A stretch of DNA of 64,000 nucleotides from Kluyvera sp047971185 (GCF_047971185.1 NZ_JBKDZH010000035.1:1-64000); one strand, 5' to 3'. Counted from the first letter of the stretch, positions 50,145-59,529 are shown. The notes: generated by a model from the letters alone, not told the origin. Numbers and translations are program-made.

Positions 50145-52343
50145 TCAGAACAGCACCGAATAGTTCAACCCAAACGTCCGTCCACGGCCTTTATAGTCAT
50201 ACAGTGACGCCGGGCCATAGCCAGGGCTGTAGTACATCGGCGCGCGCTGCCCCCACACGGTGGTGTAGTCGCGGTCGAACAGGTTTTCAACGCTGAAGCT
50301 TAGCTTGCCCACCGGCAGCGCATAGCTGCCGAGCAGGTCAAAGGTGGTGTAGCCGTCGATCTGGTTGCCGGCATCGTCGCTTAGCTTAAACGAGGTGGTG
50401 CTCTGTACGCGCAGGCTCCACGGCTCCGGCGCCCAGCCAATGTAGGCGGTGGCCTTCGACGGGCTGGCGACCTTCACGTCATATTTCTCCCACTTGCCGT
50501 CCACCTTTGACTCGGTTTTCAGCACGTTGAAGTTCCCTCCGGCGCTCCAGTCGGTATCCGGAATAAAGTAATCCACCGCGCCTTCGACGCCGTAAATGCG
50601 GCGCTTGTCGTCCACCACGCTGATGGTCAGATCGTCATTCACCGTCACGTTCTTGTCGGACAGCGAGTAATAAGCGGCAATCTGTGTGCGCAGGTTGTCG
50701 CCGGTGTAGCGCCAGCCAAGCTCATAGGAGTTGACCTTAATTCCTTCCAGCTTGCTGCCGTCCACGCTGACGCTGTTGGTCAGCGCGCGATAGCCGTTGA
50801 CCGCCGTTGCATAGTCACCGCGACCGTAGTATTTCCCTGGGTCCGGCAGCTCCACGCCCTGCGAGAAGTTAAACCACGTCTGCTGGCGCTCGGTGAGGTG
50901 CATCAGTAGCCCGGCGTTAAACAGGAAGTTATCGTAGTCGGTAGAGCCGCCCGGAATGGCGTCCGCAGATTTCACCGTCCCGGCGGCGATCTGCTGCTGC
51001 ACCGCATAGCCAATAAAATCATCGACTTTGTTCTCGGTATACTGATAGCGCACGCCGCCGCTCAGGGTGAAGATGTCGTTGATGTCGTAGCTGGATTGCA
51101 GGAACGCCGCCAGGTTGCTGATGTCGTAACCCGGGTAGCGACCGGTGGTATAAATTTGCTGGTTATTCATCCCGCCGGAAGCGCTGGCTTTAGGCAGGTC
51201 GAAGAACATCTGGTTAGAGGTAAAGCGCTCGTGATCGGCGTCGAGGCCGTAGGTCAACTGCCAGCCGTCCAGCGGGGTGCTGTTCAGCGTTAATTTAGCG
51301 CCGTACTGATTTGTGTCCTGCTGCGAGGAGGATAAAGCGGTGACTTGCTGCTGCTTGTTCACGGTCGGGAACGGGTAAAACAGCAGCGACTCATCGCGAT
51401 AGTACACCTGGCCGACCAGCTCCTGACCGAGGAAATCGCTGTTGGAATATTGCAGGCTGATCAGATGGCGCTCGGTGCCCGGAATACGGTCCGAGTTCAG
51501 GCCGCTGCTGACGTACGGCTTGCTGGTGCCGGAAATGGCCGAGAAATCTTTCCCCAGATTCAGCCCGTAGTCATCGTCGCCCTGGCTCTTATAGTATTGC
51601 GTCACCAGCTGTAGCTGCTGGGTTTCATCGATATTCAGCGTACCGGTCCCCATCACATCGAGGCGGTCGGAGTACTGCAGCCCGGTCTGGGTGTTGTCGA
51701 GCAGGGTGGCATCGCCGTTGCCGTCATACCAGCCGCCGAACTTCTGATAGGCCACCGACAGACGCCCGGCGATATGCTCGTTGCCGCCGGAGACGGCGCT
51801 GGCAATACGCTCATCGTGATCTTTGCTGCTGTTAAAGCCGCTTTTGGTTCCCGCCTCAAACTCTACCTGGGTTTCCGGCTGGCCTTTTTTGGTCACGATA
51901 TTGATAAGACCGCCGGTACTGCCGCCGCCGTACAGCGAGGTGGCGCCGGAGATCACTTCAATGTGTTCAATGTTAAACGGATCGATGGAATCGAGCTGGC
52001 GGGAGTCGGTGCGCGATGAGTTCAGGCGCACGCCGTCAATCAACACCACTAGCGGGCGGCCGCGTACGTTCATGCCGTAGTTGGTGCGGCTCTGGCTGCT
52101 GACGTCGAGGCCGGGGATCAGCTGGGCCAGCGCGTCTTTTAACTCTTTACCGCCCTGAATCTGCTGCTCCAGTTCGGCGTTTTCGATAACCCAGGTGGTC
52201 TGCGCCATTTCCGCGACGGTGCGGTTGCTGCGGTTGGCGGAGATCACCATGTTTTCATCATCGGTGGTTTGCGCCACGGCGGGAGCCATCATGGCGAGAA
52301 GCAGGGGGTTAAGCGCCCAGAGGGTATGCTTTTTAGTAATCAT
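50145..52343 (-). CDS. iutA: TonB-dependent ferric aerobactin receptor homologue
   Basis: A 732-residue outer membrane receptor, equal in length to IutA and very similar along its course. Signal peptide from MITKKHTLWALNPLLLAMMA, plug with VVSAN-like VISANRSNRTVAEM, NVRGRPLVVLIDGVRLNSSR and GATSLYGGGSTGGLINIVTK, and a 22-strand barrel ending GRGRTFGLNYSVLF with terminal Phe. The third of three adjacent ATGs is favoured by spacing from AGGA. No iuc biosynthesis gene is present, so it would take up foreign hydroxamate siderophores. A Fur box lies upstream. Confidence 0.9.
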   Translation of the reverse strand: MITKKHTLWALNPLLLAMMAPAVAQTTDDENMVISANRSNRTVAEMAQTTWVIENAELEQQIQGGKELKDALAQLIPGLDVSSQSRTNYGMNVRGRPLVVLIDGVRLNSSRTDSRQLDSIDPFNIEHIEVISGATSLYGGGSTGGLINIVTKKGQPETQVEFEAGTKSGFNSSKDHDERIASAVSGGNEHIAGRLSVAYQKFGGWYDGNGDATLLDNTQTGLQYSDRLDVMGTGTLNIDETQQLQLVTQYYKSQGDDDYGLNLGKDFSAISGTSKPYVSSGLNSDRIPGTERHLISLQYSNSDFLGQELVGQVYYRDESLLFYPFPTVNKQQQVTALSSSQQDTNQYGAKLTLNSTPLDGWQLTYGLDADHERFTSNQMFFDLPKASASGGMNNQQIYTTGRYPGYDISNLAAFLQSSYDINDIFTLSGGVRYQYTENKVDDFIGYAVQQQIAAGTVKSADAIPGGSTDYDNFLFNAGLLMHLTERQQTWFNFSQGVELPDPGKYYGRGDYATAVNGYRALTNSVSVDGSKLEGIKVNSYELGWRYTGDNLRTQIAAYYSLSDKNVTVNDDLTISVVDDKRRIYGVEGAVDYFIPDTDWSAGGNFNVLKTESKVDGKWEKYDVKVASPSKATAYIGWAPEPWSLRVQSTTSFKLSDDAGNQIDGYTTFDLLGSYALPVGKLSFSVENLFDRDYTTVWGQRAPMYYSPGYGPASLYDYKGRGRTFGLNYSVLF

Positions 52344-52436
52344 CATCATTCCTATGCACGGGCTGACAACGGCCAGCCCAAAAAATGCGTTAAGTGAGTT
52401 AAAAAGCAGCGCGAGGCCGCGAATGCGAATTGTGAG

Positions 52437-52455
52437 GATAATGTTTCTTATTATC
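52437..52455 (-). promoter_or_regulatory. Fur box before iutA homologue
   Basis: GATAATGTTTCTTATTATC is a 19-bp palindrome with 15 matches to the Fur consensus GATAATGATAATCATTATC, about 95 bases upstream of the iutA-like start. Confidence 0.8.
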
Positions 52456-52593
52456 AATAATTGTTTCTGGTTTTGTTAAAGTATTTTTGAATTGGATGGG
52501 GAGGGGTAAACCGCGGTTATGACACTGCACGGCGTAGCCATAAGTTAGCTATCTGGCAGGAAAAGATAGCCATCTCCTTTTGCTGTGACAGAT

Positions 52594-52631
52594 TGCGCTA
52601 ATAACGTGCGCGAATGTGCCGTTTCGGTGCG
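52594..52631 (+). promoter_or_regulatory. Tandem NtrC-like sites before urtB
   Basis: TGCGCT-N5-CGTGCG (52594-52610) and TGTGCC-N5-GGTGCG (52615-52631) are again 21 bp apart, the same arrangement and distance from the -24 element as before atzF. Confidence 0.65.
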
Positions 52632-52694
52632 CGTGATGGCAATACCGTTACCTGATTTATCTTTAAGCCTTTTATAAACAGACTGTTAAATATT

Positions 52695-52710
52695 TGGCAT
52701 ATGCCTTGCT
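52695..52710 (+). promoter_or_regulatory. Sigma-54 promoter of urtBCDE
   Basis: TGGCATATGCCTTGCT matches the -24/-12 consensus TGGCACG-N4-TTGCW with correct GG/GC spacing. The start of transcription should fall near 52721. Confidence 0.8.
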
Positions 52711-52748
52711 AAATGAATTCCATCTTGTATACCAACAGGAATTCAACG

Positions 52749-54350
52749 ATGACATTTAGCATCAGCAGATCGCGGGCGGCGCGATGGCCGGCTCTGGCCT
52801 TTCTCCTTCTCTGTGCCGCCCTGCTCAGCTTACCGGCGGCTGCGGGCCCTGCCGCGGACTACGGCCAGGCCAGCCGCAGCGAGCAGGCGGCGTTGCTCCA
52901 GCACTGGGCTGCGGCCCCGCAGGCGGAGCGGCTGCCGCTGCTGGAGGCGCTGCGCCATGAATCGGTGGTTAGCGATGCCGACAGACGTTTATTCGACGAG
53001 CGCAGCGGCAAGCTCGTTCCGCTGGAAGGCGATGCCGCCCCGGCGGGGAACACCAAAAAAGTATTTATGAACAACCGCATTCGCGGGCTGGTGGCCAGCG
53101 CGCTGGCGTCGCATCAGCTGGTGAGTGAGGACGATAACGTGCGCCTCAACGCGGCGCTGACGCTGCAAAACAGCGCCCGGCAGGATCAGCTACCGATGCT
53201 GACTCAGCGTCTGGCCGCCGAACAGGATGATCGCGTCCATACCGCGCTGGCGATTGCCGTCGCTAACCTCCAGCTTTCCGACAGCCGCGCCGAACAACGG
53301 CTCCAGGCGGTAAAGCTGCTCGGCGAGGCCAGCGATCCGCAGGTGCAGGCCAGTCTGAATCGCCTGACGCAGCCGCAAAATGAACCGGACGCCGCGGTGC
53401 GTGCGGCGGCGGCGGAGAGCCTCAAGCAGGTGCAGCAGCGCCTGAAATTGGGCGACTGGTTAGGGCAGGCGTTTAGCGGTATTTCTCTGGGTTCTATCCT
53501 GCTGTTAGCCGCGCTGGGGCTGGCGATCACCTACGGCCTGCTGGGGGTGATCAACATGGCCCACGGTGAAATGCTGATGCTGGGTGCCTATTCCACCTGG
53601 CTGGTGCAAGACGCTTTCCAGCGCCTGGCGCCGGAGTGGCTGGCGCTCTACCCGCTGGTGGCGCTGCCGGTGGCGTTCTTTATCACCGCCGCGGTGGGAA
53701 TGGCGCTGGAACGGACCATCATTCGTCACCTTTACGGGCGGCCGCTGGAGACGCTGCTGGCCACCTGGGGCATCAGCCTGATGCTCATCCAGCTGGTGCG
53801 CGTGCTGTTTGGCACCCAGAACCTGGAAGTGGCAAACCCGGCCTGGCTGTCGGGTGGCTGGAACGTGCTGCCAAACCTGGTGCTGCCGTATAACCGCATC
53901 GCGGTGATCCTGTTTGTCGCAGGCGTGCTGGCGCTCACCTGGCTGCTGCTCAACAAAACCCGTCTTGGCATGAACGTACGTGCGGTAACGCAAAACCGCC
54001 GTATGGCCGACTGCTGCGGCGTGCCGACCGGGCGCGTCGATATGCTGGCCTTTGGCCTCGGCTCCGGCATCGCCGGGCTGGGCGGCGTAGCGCTGTCGCA
54101 GCTGGGGAACGTCGGCCCGGAGCTGGGGCAGGGGTACATCATCGACTCCTTCCTGGTGGTGGTCACCGGCGGCGTGGGGCAGCTGGCGGGCACCGTGGCG
54201 GCCGCGCTGGGGCTTGGCGTACTCAACAAGCTGCTGGAGCCGCAGATTGGCGCGGTGCTGGGCAAAATTGCCATTCTGGTCTTGATCGTGCTGTTTATTC
54301 AGAAACGGCCGCAAGGATTGTTCGCATTCAAAGGGCGGGTAATTGACTGA
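52749..54350 (+). CDS. urtB: Urea ABC transporter permease UrtB
   Basis: A 533-residue LivH-like permease with the UrtB-specific N-terminal extension. Residues about 1-35 are a signal-like segment (WPALAFLLLCAALLSLPAAA), about 40-235 a soluble helical repeat region, and about 245-533 the membrane permease with AITYGLLGVINMAHGEMLML, TWGISLMLIQLVRVLFGTQN and GLGGVALSQLGNVGPELGQG. It forms the channel with UrtC. The stop overlaps urtC by one base. Confidence 0.92.
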   Translation: MTFSISRSRAARWPALAFLLLCAALLSLPAAAGPAADYGQASRSEQAALLQHWAAAPQAERLPLLEALRHESVVSDADRRLFDERSGKLVPLEGDAAPAGNTKKVFMNNRIRGLVASALASHQLVSEDDNVRLNAALTLQNSARQDQLPMLTQRLAAEQDDRVHTALAIAVANLQLSDSRAEQRLQAVKLLGEASDPQVQASLNRLTQPQNEPDAAVRAAAAESLKQVQQRLKLGDWLGQAFSGISLGSILLLAALGLAITYGLLGVINMAHGEMLMLGAYSTWLVQDAFQRLAPEWLALYPLVALPVAFFITAAVGMALERTIIRHLYGRPLETLLATWGISLMLIQLVRVLFGTQNLEVANPAWLSGGWNVLPNLVLPYNRIAVILFVAGVLALTWLLLNKTRLGMNVRAVTQNRRMADCCGVPTGRVDMLAFGLGSGIAGLGGVALSQLGNVGPELGQGYIIDSFLVVVTGGVGQLAGTVAAALGLGVLNKLLEPQIGAVLGKIAILVLIVLFIQKRPQGLFAFKGRVID

Positions 54351-55426
54351 TGAGCCAACCTATTACGTTAACCCTTGCGCGTCGCGCGCCACGATTAACC
54401 GGCCTGGTGGCGGCGCTGGTGCTGGCGGCGCTACTGATACTGCCGTTCTTCGCGCTGCTGCCCGCGACGCATCCGCTGGCTATCTCAACCTATACGCTGA
54501 CGCTGATTGGCAAGATCCTCTGCTACGCGGTGGTGGCGGTGGCGCTCGATCTGGTGTGGGGCTACGCCGGGCTGCTGTCTTTGGGCCACGGTCTGTTCTT
54601 TGCGCTGGGCGGCTATGCGATGGGGATGTACCTGATGCGCCAGGCGTCGGGCGACGGGCTGCCGGCCTTTATGTCGTTCCTGTCGTGGAGCGAGCTGCCG
54701 TGGTTCTGGGCGGGCACCCAGCATTTCGCGTGGGCGCTGTGCCTGATTATTCTCGTGCCGGGCCTGCTGGCGCTGGTGTTTGGCTACTTTGCCTTCCGCT
54801 CGCGCATTAAGGACGTCTACTTCTCGATCATGACTCAGGCGCTGACCTACGCCGGGATGCTGCTGTTTTTCCGCAATGAAACCGGCTTTGGCGGCAACAA
54901 CGGCTTTACCGGCTTTACCACGCTGCTTGGCTTCCCGGTCTCCGCCACCGGCACGCGTATCGCGCTGTTTGTCGCCACCGTGCTGCTGCTGGCCGGTTCG
55001 CTGGCGATTGGCCTGATGTTGACCCGCAGCAAGTTTGGCCGCGTGCTGACCGCCGTACGCGACGCGGAAAACCGCCTGATGTTCTGCGGCTACGACCCCA
55101 AAGGCTTCAAGCTGTTTGTCTGGACGCTCTCGGCGGTGCTGTGCGGGCTAGCGGGGGCGCTGTACGTGCCGCAGGTAGGCATTATCAACCCCAGCGAAAT
55201 GTCGCCGACCAACTCCATCGAAGCCGCCATCTGGGTGGCGCTCGGCGGGCGCGGCACGCTGATTGGCCCGATCCTCGGCGCGGGCATCGTTAACGGCGCT
55301 AAAAGCTACTTCACCGTCGCCTTCCCGGACTTCTGGCTCTTTTTCCTCGGCCTGATGTTTATCCTCGTCACGCTGTTTCTGCCGCGCGGTGTGATTGGCC
55401 TGCTTAAACGGAGGAAGCATGACTGA
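54350..55426 (+). CDS. urtC: Urea ABC transporter permease UrtC
   Basis: A 358-residue LivM-like inner membrane permease. Motifs VALDLVWGYAGLLSLGHGLF, YFAFRSRIKDVYFSIMTQAL, NETGFGGNNGFTGF and GLAGALYVPQVGIINPSEMS are typical for UrtC. It has about ten hydrophobic segments. Its ATG shares a base with the urtB stop, and its 3' end overlaps urtD by 8 bases. Confidence 0.92.
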   Translation: MSQPITLTLARRAPRLTGLVAALVLAALLILPFFALLPATHPLAISTYTLTLIGKILCYAVVAVALDLVWGYAGLLSLGHGLFFALGGYAMGMYLMRQASGDGLPAFMSFLSWSELPWFWAGTQHFAWALCLIILVPGLLALVFGYFAFRSRIKDVYFSIMTQALTYAGMLLFFRNETGFGGNNGFTGFTTLLGFPVSATGTRIALFVATVLLLAGSLAIGLMLTRSKFGRVLTAVRDAENRLMFCGYDPKGFKLFVWTLSAVLCGLAGALYVPQVGIINPSEMSPTNSIEAAIWVALGGRGTLIGPILGAGIVNGAKSYFTVAFPDFWLFFLGLMFILVTLFLPRGVIGLLKRRKHD

Positions 55427-56210
55427 TTCACTGTTTACCCAAACGCTGCCGCAGGACCGCTATCGCCACACCACCGATCCGGTGCTGGAGCTGAATAACA
55501 TCAACGTCACCTTCGACGCGTTTCGCGCGCTGACCAATCTGTCGCTGAAGATTGGCGTTGGGGAACTGCGCTGCGTGATTGGCCCCAACGGCGCGGGCAA
55601 AACCACGCTGATGGACGTCATCACCGGCAAAACGCGGCCCGACAGCGGCACGGTGACCTACGACCAGAATATCGACCTGATGGGGATGTCATCGGTGGAG
55701 ATTGCCCGGGCGGGGATTGGGCGTAAATTCCAGAAGCCGACGGTGTTTGAAGCGCTGAGCGTCAGCGAAAACCTCGAAATCGCCCTGAAGATGGATAAGT
55801 CGGTGTGGACCTGCCTGCGGGCCAGACTCACCGGCGTCCAGCGGGATCGCATTGACGAGGTGCTGGAACTGCTGCGGCTTACCGCACATCGCTATCGCCC
55901 GTCCGGGCTCCTTTCTCATGGGCAAAAGCAGTTTTTAGAGATCGGCATGCTGCTGGTACAGGAGCCGCACCTGCTGCTGCTGGACGAACCCGCCGCCGGG
56001 CTGACCGACGCGGAAACCGACTACATCGCCGAGCTGTTCCGCACCCTTGCGGGCAAACATTCGCTGATGGTGGTGGAGCACGACATGGGGTTTGTGGAGA
56101 CCATTGCCGACCATGTCACCGTCCTGCATCAGGGGCAGGTGCTGGCAGAAGGATCGCTGCGCGAGGTGCAGGCCAACGAACAGGTTATCGACGTTTATCT
56201 GGGGCGCTAA
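55419..56210 (+). CDS. urtD: Urea ABC transporter ATPase UrtD
   Basis: A 263-residue LivG-like ATPase. Walker A GPNGAGKTTLMD, Q-loop region GRKFQKPTVFEALSV, signature LLSHGQKQFLEIGM, Walker B LLLLDEPAAGLTDAE and switch VVEHDMGFVE are intact. The N-terminal extension of about 25 residues is usual for UrtD. ATG 55419 is used; it pairs with UrtE to power import. The gap to urtE is one base. Confidence 0.93.
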   Translation: MTDSLFTQTLPQDRYRHTTDPVLELNNINVTFDAFRALTNLSLKIGVGELRCVIGPNGAGKTTLMDVITGKTRPDSGTVTYDQNIDLMGMSSVEIARAGIGRKFQKPTVFEALSVSENLEIALKMDKSVWTCLRARLTGVQRDRIDEVLELLRLTAHRYRPSGLLSHGQKQFLEIGMLLVQEPHLLLLDEPAAGLTDAETDYIAELFRTLAGKHSLMVVEHDMGFVETIADHVTVLHQGQVLAEGSLREVQANEQVIDVYLGR

Positions 56211-56211
56211 T

Positions 56212-56910
56212 ATGTTACAGGTTAATGATTTAAATCAGTATTACGGTGGTAGCCACATTCTGCGCGGCCTCTCTTTTGACACCACTCCGGGGGAAATCAC
56301 CTGCCTGCTGGGACGTAACGGAGTGGGTAAAACCACGCTGCTGAAATGCCTGATGGGGCTGATTCCGGCGAAGTCCGGCACCATCCACTGGCAGGGCAAG
56401 CTGATTAACGCCAGCAAACCGCACCAGCGCGTGCAGCAGGGCATTGCCTACGTCCCGCAGGGGCGGGAAATTTTTCCGCGCCTGACGGTGGAGGAAAATT
56501 TACTGATGGGGCTATCGCGCTTCTCCGGTAGCCAGGCAAAACGCGTACCGGAAGAGATCTACCAGCTGTTCCCGGTGCTGCGTGATATGAAGCAACGACG
56601 CGGCGGCGATCTCTCCGGCGGCCAGCAGCAGCAGCTGGCGATCGGCCGGGCGCTGGCCTGTAAACCGCAGCTGCTGATCCTCGATGAACCGACCGAAGGG
56701 ATCCAACCCTCGGTGATCAAAGAGATCGGCGCGGTGATCCGCAGCCTGGCCAATCGCGGCGACATGGCGATCCTATTGGTGGAGCAGTTTTACGATTTTG
56801 CCGCCGAGCTGGCGGATCATTATCTGGTGATGTCGCGCGGCACGATTGTGCAACGCGGGCGCGGGGAGGAGATGGAGGCGCAGGGGGTCAGGCAATTAGT
56901 GGCAATATAA
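56212..56910 (+). CDS. urtE: Urea ABC transporter ATPase UrtE
   Basis: A 232-residue LivF-like ATPase with Walker A LGRNGVGKTTLLKC, GIAYVPQGREIFPRLTVEEN, signature DLSGGQQQQLAIGRAL, Walker B LLILDEPTEGIQPSV and switch LLVEQFYDFA. It closes the urtBCDE operon and is followed at once by a strong terminator. The ATG 56212 lies one base after the urtD stop, so translation is coupled. Confidence 0.93.
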   Translation: MLQVNDLNQYYGGSHILRGLSFDTTPGEITCLLGRNGVGKTTLLKCLMGLIPAKSGTIHWQGKLINASKPHQRVQQGIAYVPQGREIFPRLTVEENLLMGLSRFSGSQAKRVPEEIYQLFPVLRDMKQRRGGDLSGGQQQQLAIGRALACKPQLLILDEPTEGIQPSVIKEIGAVIRSLANRGDMAILLVEQFYDFAAELADHYLVMSRGTIVQRGRGEEMEAQGVRQLVAI

Positions 56911-56916
56911 AAAAAG

Positions 56917-56942
56917 GGCCCGCCGCGAGCGGGCCTTTTTTT
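56917..56942 (+). terminator. Terminator of urtBCDE
   Basis: GGCCCGC-CGCGA-GCGGGCC followed by seven T bases; the preceding A-run makes it potentially two-way. It begins 7 bases after the urtE stop. Confidence 0.92.
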
Positions 56943-57512
56943 ATCTGAAAAATACTTTCTGAATTATCACCTAACTTGTTTATTCATATTCAGAACTATC
57001 TGAAGGAGCATTTTCTTCAATTATTGAAATTATTTGTTGTTAAATCCCCTCATCATTACAGAAATCTTCAAAGACTACCCCCTTTGGTGGTATTAAATCA
57101 TTTTGCATTGACGTAGCAACCGATGTGTCATCGTCGTAAAAAAAGAACGAACCCGCTGATAGCTTTGCTTAATGAAATATTAAACAAGATCAAATTTGCA
57201 AAGTAATGCTTAATAACCTTAAGTGATTTGGAGTAACTTATTGATATTCATGGGTTAATTTCTTAAATAATATGTTAATAAAATGTCATTGGATTTAATG
57301 ATGACGGCGTTTTATCTTTAAAAAAAAGAAAGTTTCCTTAATGGAGGTCAATAACGACCATCTTTAGGATTTTTACTACAAAGAGTGAGGATTAATCCCA
57401 ATTGAAAAAGTATGGTTATTTTATTTAAAATTTGTTCATCAATTGTAAGGAATATGGGGTGATGAGTGAGCGAGGATATTAATTAGAATCAATTAGAGAA
57501 TGGAGCGCCCTA
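56943..57512. other. AT-rich gene-free region before LuxR-type gene
   Basis: About 570 bases, strongly AT-rich, with no open frame of note. The composition contrasts sharply with the GC-rich urt operon and suggests the start of a horizontally acquired or H-NS-bound fimbrial locus. I could not fix individual promoter elements. Confidence 0.45.
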
Positions 57513-58187
57513 TTGAGTTCAATACTGATTTTAAGTGATGATTTTATTTTTAGCGAGGCGATAACGCTTCTCGTAACTGAAGTGAAAACTGACGTTGCTT
57601 CGTTGATAAACAAAAACTCGGTGACCAGTACTTTTCATGCGAACTATCAGGAAAATATTAATCACGTGTTGGCCGTTAACAACTGTAGCGCGCTGATTGT
57701 AGATATTCATGACGATCTCAGTGCGCAGACGATTAGCATTCTCAGCAGAATAAAAAGAGAGTATCCGAAGATTCGTGTGATGGTTATCGTAAATGAATTC
57801 TTTGACTATCAGAACCCTTTTACCAGAGTATTAATGTCATTATGCGACATTCTGGTTAATCGCCATGAAAGCATTTCAGGGATAAAGCGTAACCTGGTAC
57901 AGTTGGGCGCATTAATGCAGCGCCGTTCAACGTTAATGTTGAATCGTTTTTCACGCTCAAAGCGTTTAATGATCAACTGCTCAGAATCTATGTTTTCAGG
58001 GCTGTCGAAACGAGAGCTGGAAGTGATTAACCATCTGGCGCAGGGAAAAACCCCGGCGGAAATTGCCGAAGAATTATATATAAGTACAAAAACGGTTTAC
58101 ACCCATCGACAGAGAATTTATGCCAAGTTGGGTGTGAAAAATATTATTGAGCTACATAAAATAATGCGTATCTCCTCAATAATATAA
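57513..58187 (+). CDS. LuxR-family regulator of fimbrial cluster 2
   Basis: A 224-residue regulator starting with TTG, set by GGAG 8 bases upstream. The C-terminal LuxR-type helix-turn-helix is complete: LSKRELEVINHLAQGKTPAE, IAEELYISTKTVYTHRQRIY, AKLGVKN. The N-terminal 140 residues have a receiver-like shape (ILILSDDFIFSEAIT, ALIVDIHDD) but the usual phospho-acceptor surroundings are not conserved, like FimZ/CsgD-type atypical regulators. It is AT-rich and precedes the fimbrial operon, which it likely controls. Confidence 0.82.
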   Translation: MSSILILSDDFIFSEAITLLVTEVKTDVASLINKNSVTSTFHANYQENINHVLAVNNCSALIVDIHDDLSAQTISILSRIKREYPKIRVMVIVNEFFDYQNPFTRVLMSLCDILVNRHESISGIKRNLVQLGALMQRRSTLMLNRFSRSKRLMINCSESMFSGLSKRELEVINHLAQGKTPAEIAEELYISTKTVYTHRQRIYAKLGVKNIIELHKIMRISSII

Positions 58188-58219
58188 GCCCCTGGTTATG
58201 AATTAACATCATCAACAGC

Positions 58220-58257
58220 ACCTCCATCAGCGGCATAAAAAAGCCGGGGAGGTTTTT
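58220..58257 (+). terminator. Terminator after LuxR-type gene
   Basis: ACCTCC and GGAGGT enclose a nested CGGC/GCCG stem, followed by TTTTT. It separates the regulator from the pilin gene, perhaps allowing only partial read-through. Confidence 0.75.
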
Positions 58258-58275
58258 ATTTAGAAGGATACTTCC

Positions 58276-58770
58276 ATGAAACACATCGCGTCTTTAGCAT
58301 TTTTATTATGTAGCGCCAGTGCCTTTGCGAGCGATGGCACCATTACTTTTACCGGTAATATTACCGATACCTCCTGCACGATTTCCACGTCTGACGTCAC
58401 CGTGGATTTCGGTACCATTGCCGCCAGCTCTTTTGCGGCAAAAGGGGATTCGGTTGGTGGACGTTCCTTCCAACTGACCCTGACCAACTGCCCTTATGAA
58501 AGCGCTACCGTTCGCTTTGACGGTAATGCCGACCCGGAAGGCAAACTGTTCCTGATCGATAGCGGTACGGGTAAAGCGAGCGATGTCGGGATTGCGCTCT
58601 ATGATGCGAATAACCAGCTGGTGCTGCCCAATACGCCGTCCAGTGCTTATGTGCTGTCAAAGACTGCGGCAAATACGCTGAATTTCTCGGCCAAACTGCA
58701 ATCTACCGCGGCCACCGTGACCAGCGGGGATATTTCTGCAACCTCTAACTTTACCATTGTTTATCCATAA
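58276..58770 (+). CDS. Major fimbrial subunit (cluster 2)
   Basis: A 164-residue pilin with signal peptide MKHIASLAFLLCSASAFA. The mature chain begins SDGTITFTGNITDTSCTIST, with the disulfide partner in LTNCPYES, and ends FTIVYP, near the canonical penultimate-aromatic chaperone motif. The A-type pilin fold is evident. An AGAAGGA site lies before the ATG. It is the first gene of the second chaperone-usher operon. Confidence 0.87.
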   Translation: MKHIASLAFLLCSASAFASDGTITFTGNITDTSCTISTSDVTVDFGTIAASSFAAKGDSVGGRSFQLTLTNCPYESATVRFDGNADPEGKLFLIDSGTGKASDVGIALYDANNQLVLPNTPSSAYVLSKTAANTLNFSAKLQSTAATVTSGDISATSNFTIVYP

Positions 58771-58834
58771 TTTATTGCGGGCTGGTGCTGAGCCAGCTCT
58801 TTTACTCCGGTTAATCTGCTCTGGAGAATAATAA

Positions 58835-59503
58835 TTGAAATTATTAACTTCGCTACTGCTGATTATCTGCGGTATGCACCCGGTATGGGCGGGTATTACA
58901 TTAAGCGCGACGCGTGTCATTTATAACGAGTCGGAAAAAGAAGCGACAATAACGATTAGCACCTCAGGAGAAAACCGACCTTATCTTGTTCAGTCATGGC
59001 TGGAGAATAGCGATCGCGGTACGTCGCCGATACCTTTCGTTATTACACCACCGCTTTTTAAATTAATGCCAGATACGACCTGGAAAATCCGCATGACAAA
59101 AATTCGCGAGGGGCTGGCGAGCGATCGTGAATCGTTATTCTGGCTTAACGTGAAAGCGATACCCGCGTCGGATAATCGTGAGCATAACCGCATGCTCATT
59201 GCCACCAAGAGCGTGCTGAAATTGATCTGGCGTCCGGCGTCGCTGAATGCAATGGCGGCGAGCTACTCGGTGAAGCAGGTTAGCGCTCAGGGCGATGGAA
59301 AAAATATCACGCTGCGCAATCCTACTCCCTACTTTATCAATATCGGTTCGCTGCGGGTGAATGGGCTTCCTGTGAATTCGCCGGGCTATATTGCGCCTTT
59401 TGCCACCCATGCCATTCCACACGGTCAGCGGCAGGGGCAGCTTGAGATTCAGGCAATCAACGATTATGGCGGGTTAACACCAGCGGTCACGCTGAATTTC
59501 TGA
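58835..59503 (+). CDS. Periplasmic fimbrial chaperone (cluster 2)
   Basis: A 222-residue PapD-like chaperone with a TTG start after GGAGAA. Signal peptide ends near HPVWAGITLS; then LSATRVIYNESEKEATITI with the anchoring Arg, PFVITPPLFKLMPDT, ESLFWLNVKAIPA and VLKLIWRPASL. The second domain has TPYFINIGSLRVNG. It is not a close copy of the cluster 1 chaperone, so the two operons have separate origins. It delivers subunits to the neighbouring usher. Confidence 0.88.
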   Translation: MKLLTSLLLIICGMHPVWAGITLSATRVIYNESEKEATITISTSGENRPYLVQSWLENSDRGTSPIPFVITPPLFKLMPDTTWKIRMTKIREGLASDRESLFWLNVKAIPASDNREHNRMLIATKSVLKLIWRPASLNAMAASYSVKQVSAQGDGKNITLRNPTPYFINIGSLRVNGLPVNSPGYIAPFATHAIPHGQRQGQLEIQAINDYGGLTPAVTLNF

Positions 59504-59529
59504 GCATCAGCAGAATACGGACATTGAAG

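Noticed and set aside
52437..52455. Fur box as regulator of urtBCDE
   Set aside because: It is about 290 bases from the urtB start, upstream of the NtrC sites, and well placed for the divergent iutA-like gene; control of urt by Fur is not supported.
53505..54314. A 269-codon minus-strand frame opposite urtB
   Set aside because: Composition dominated by Gln/Arg/His, no domain, opposite a conserved permease gene.
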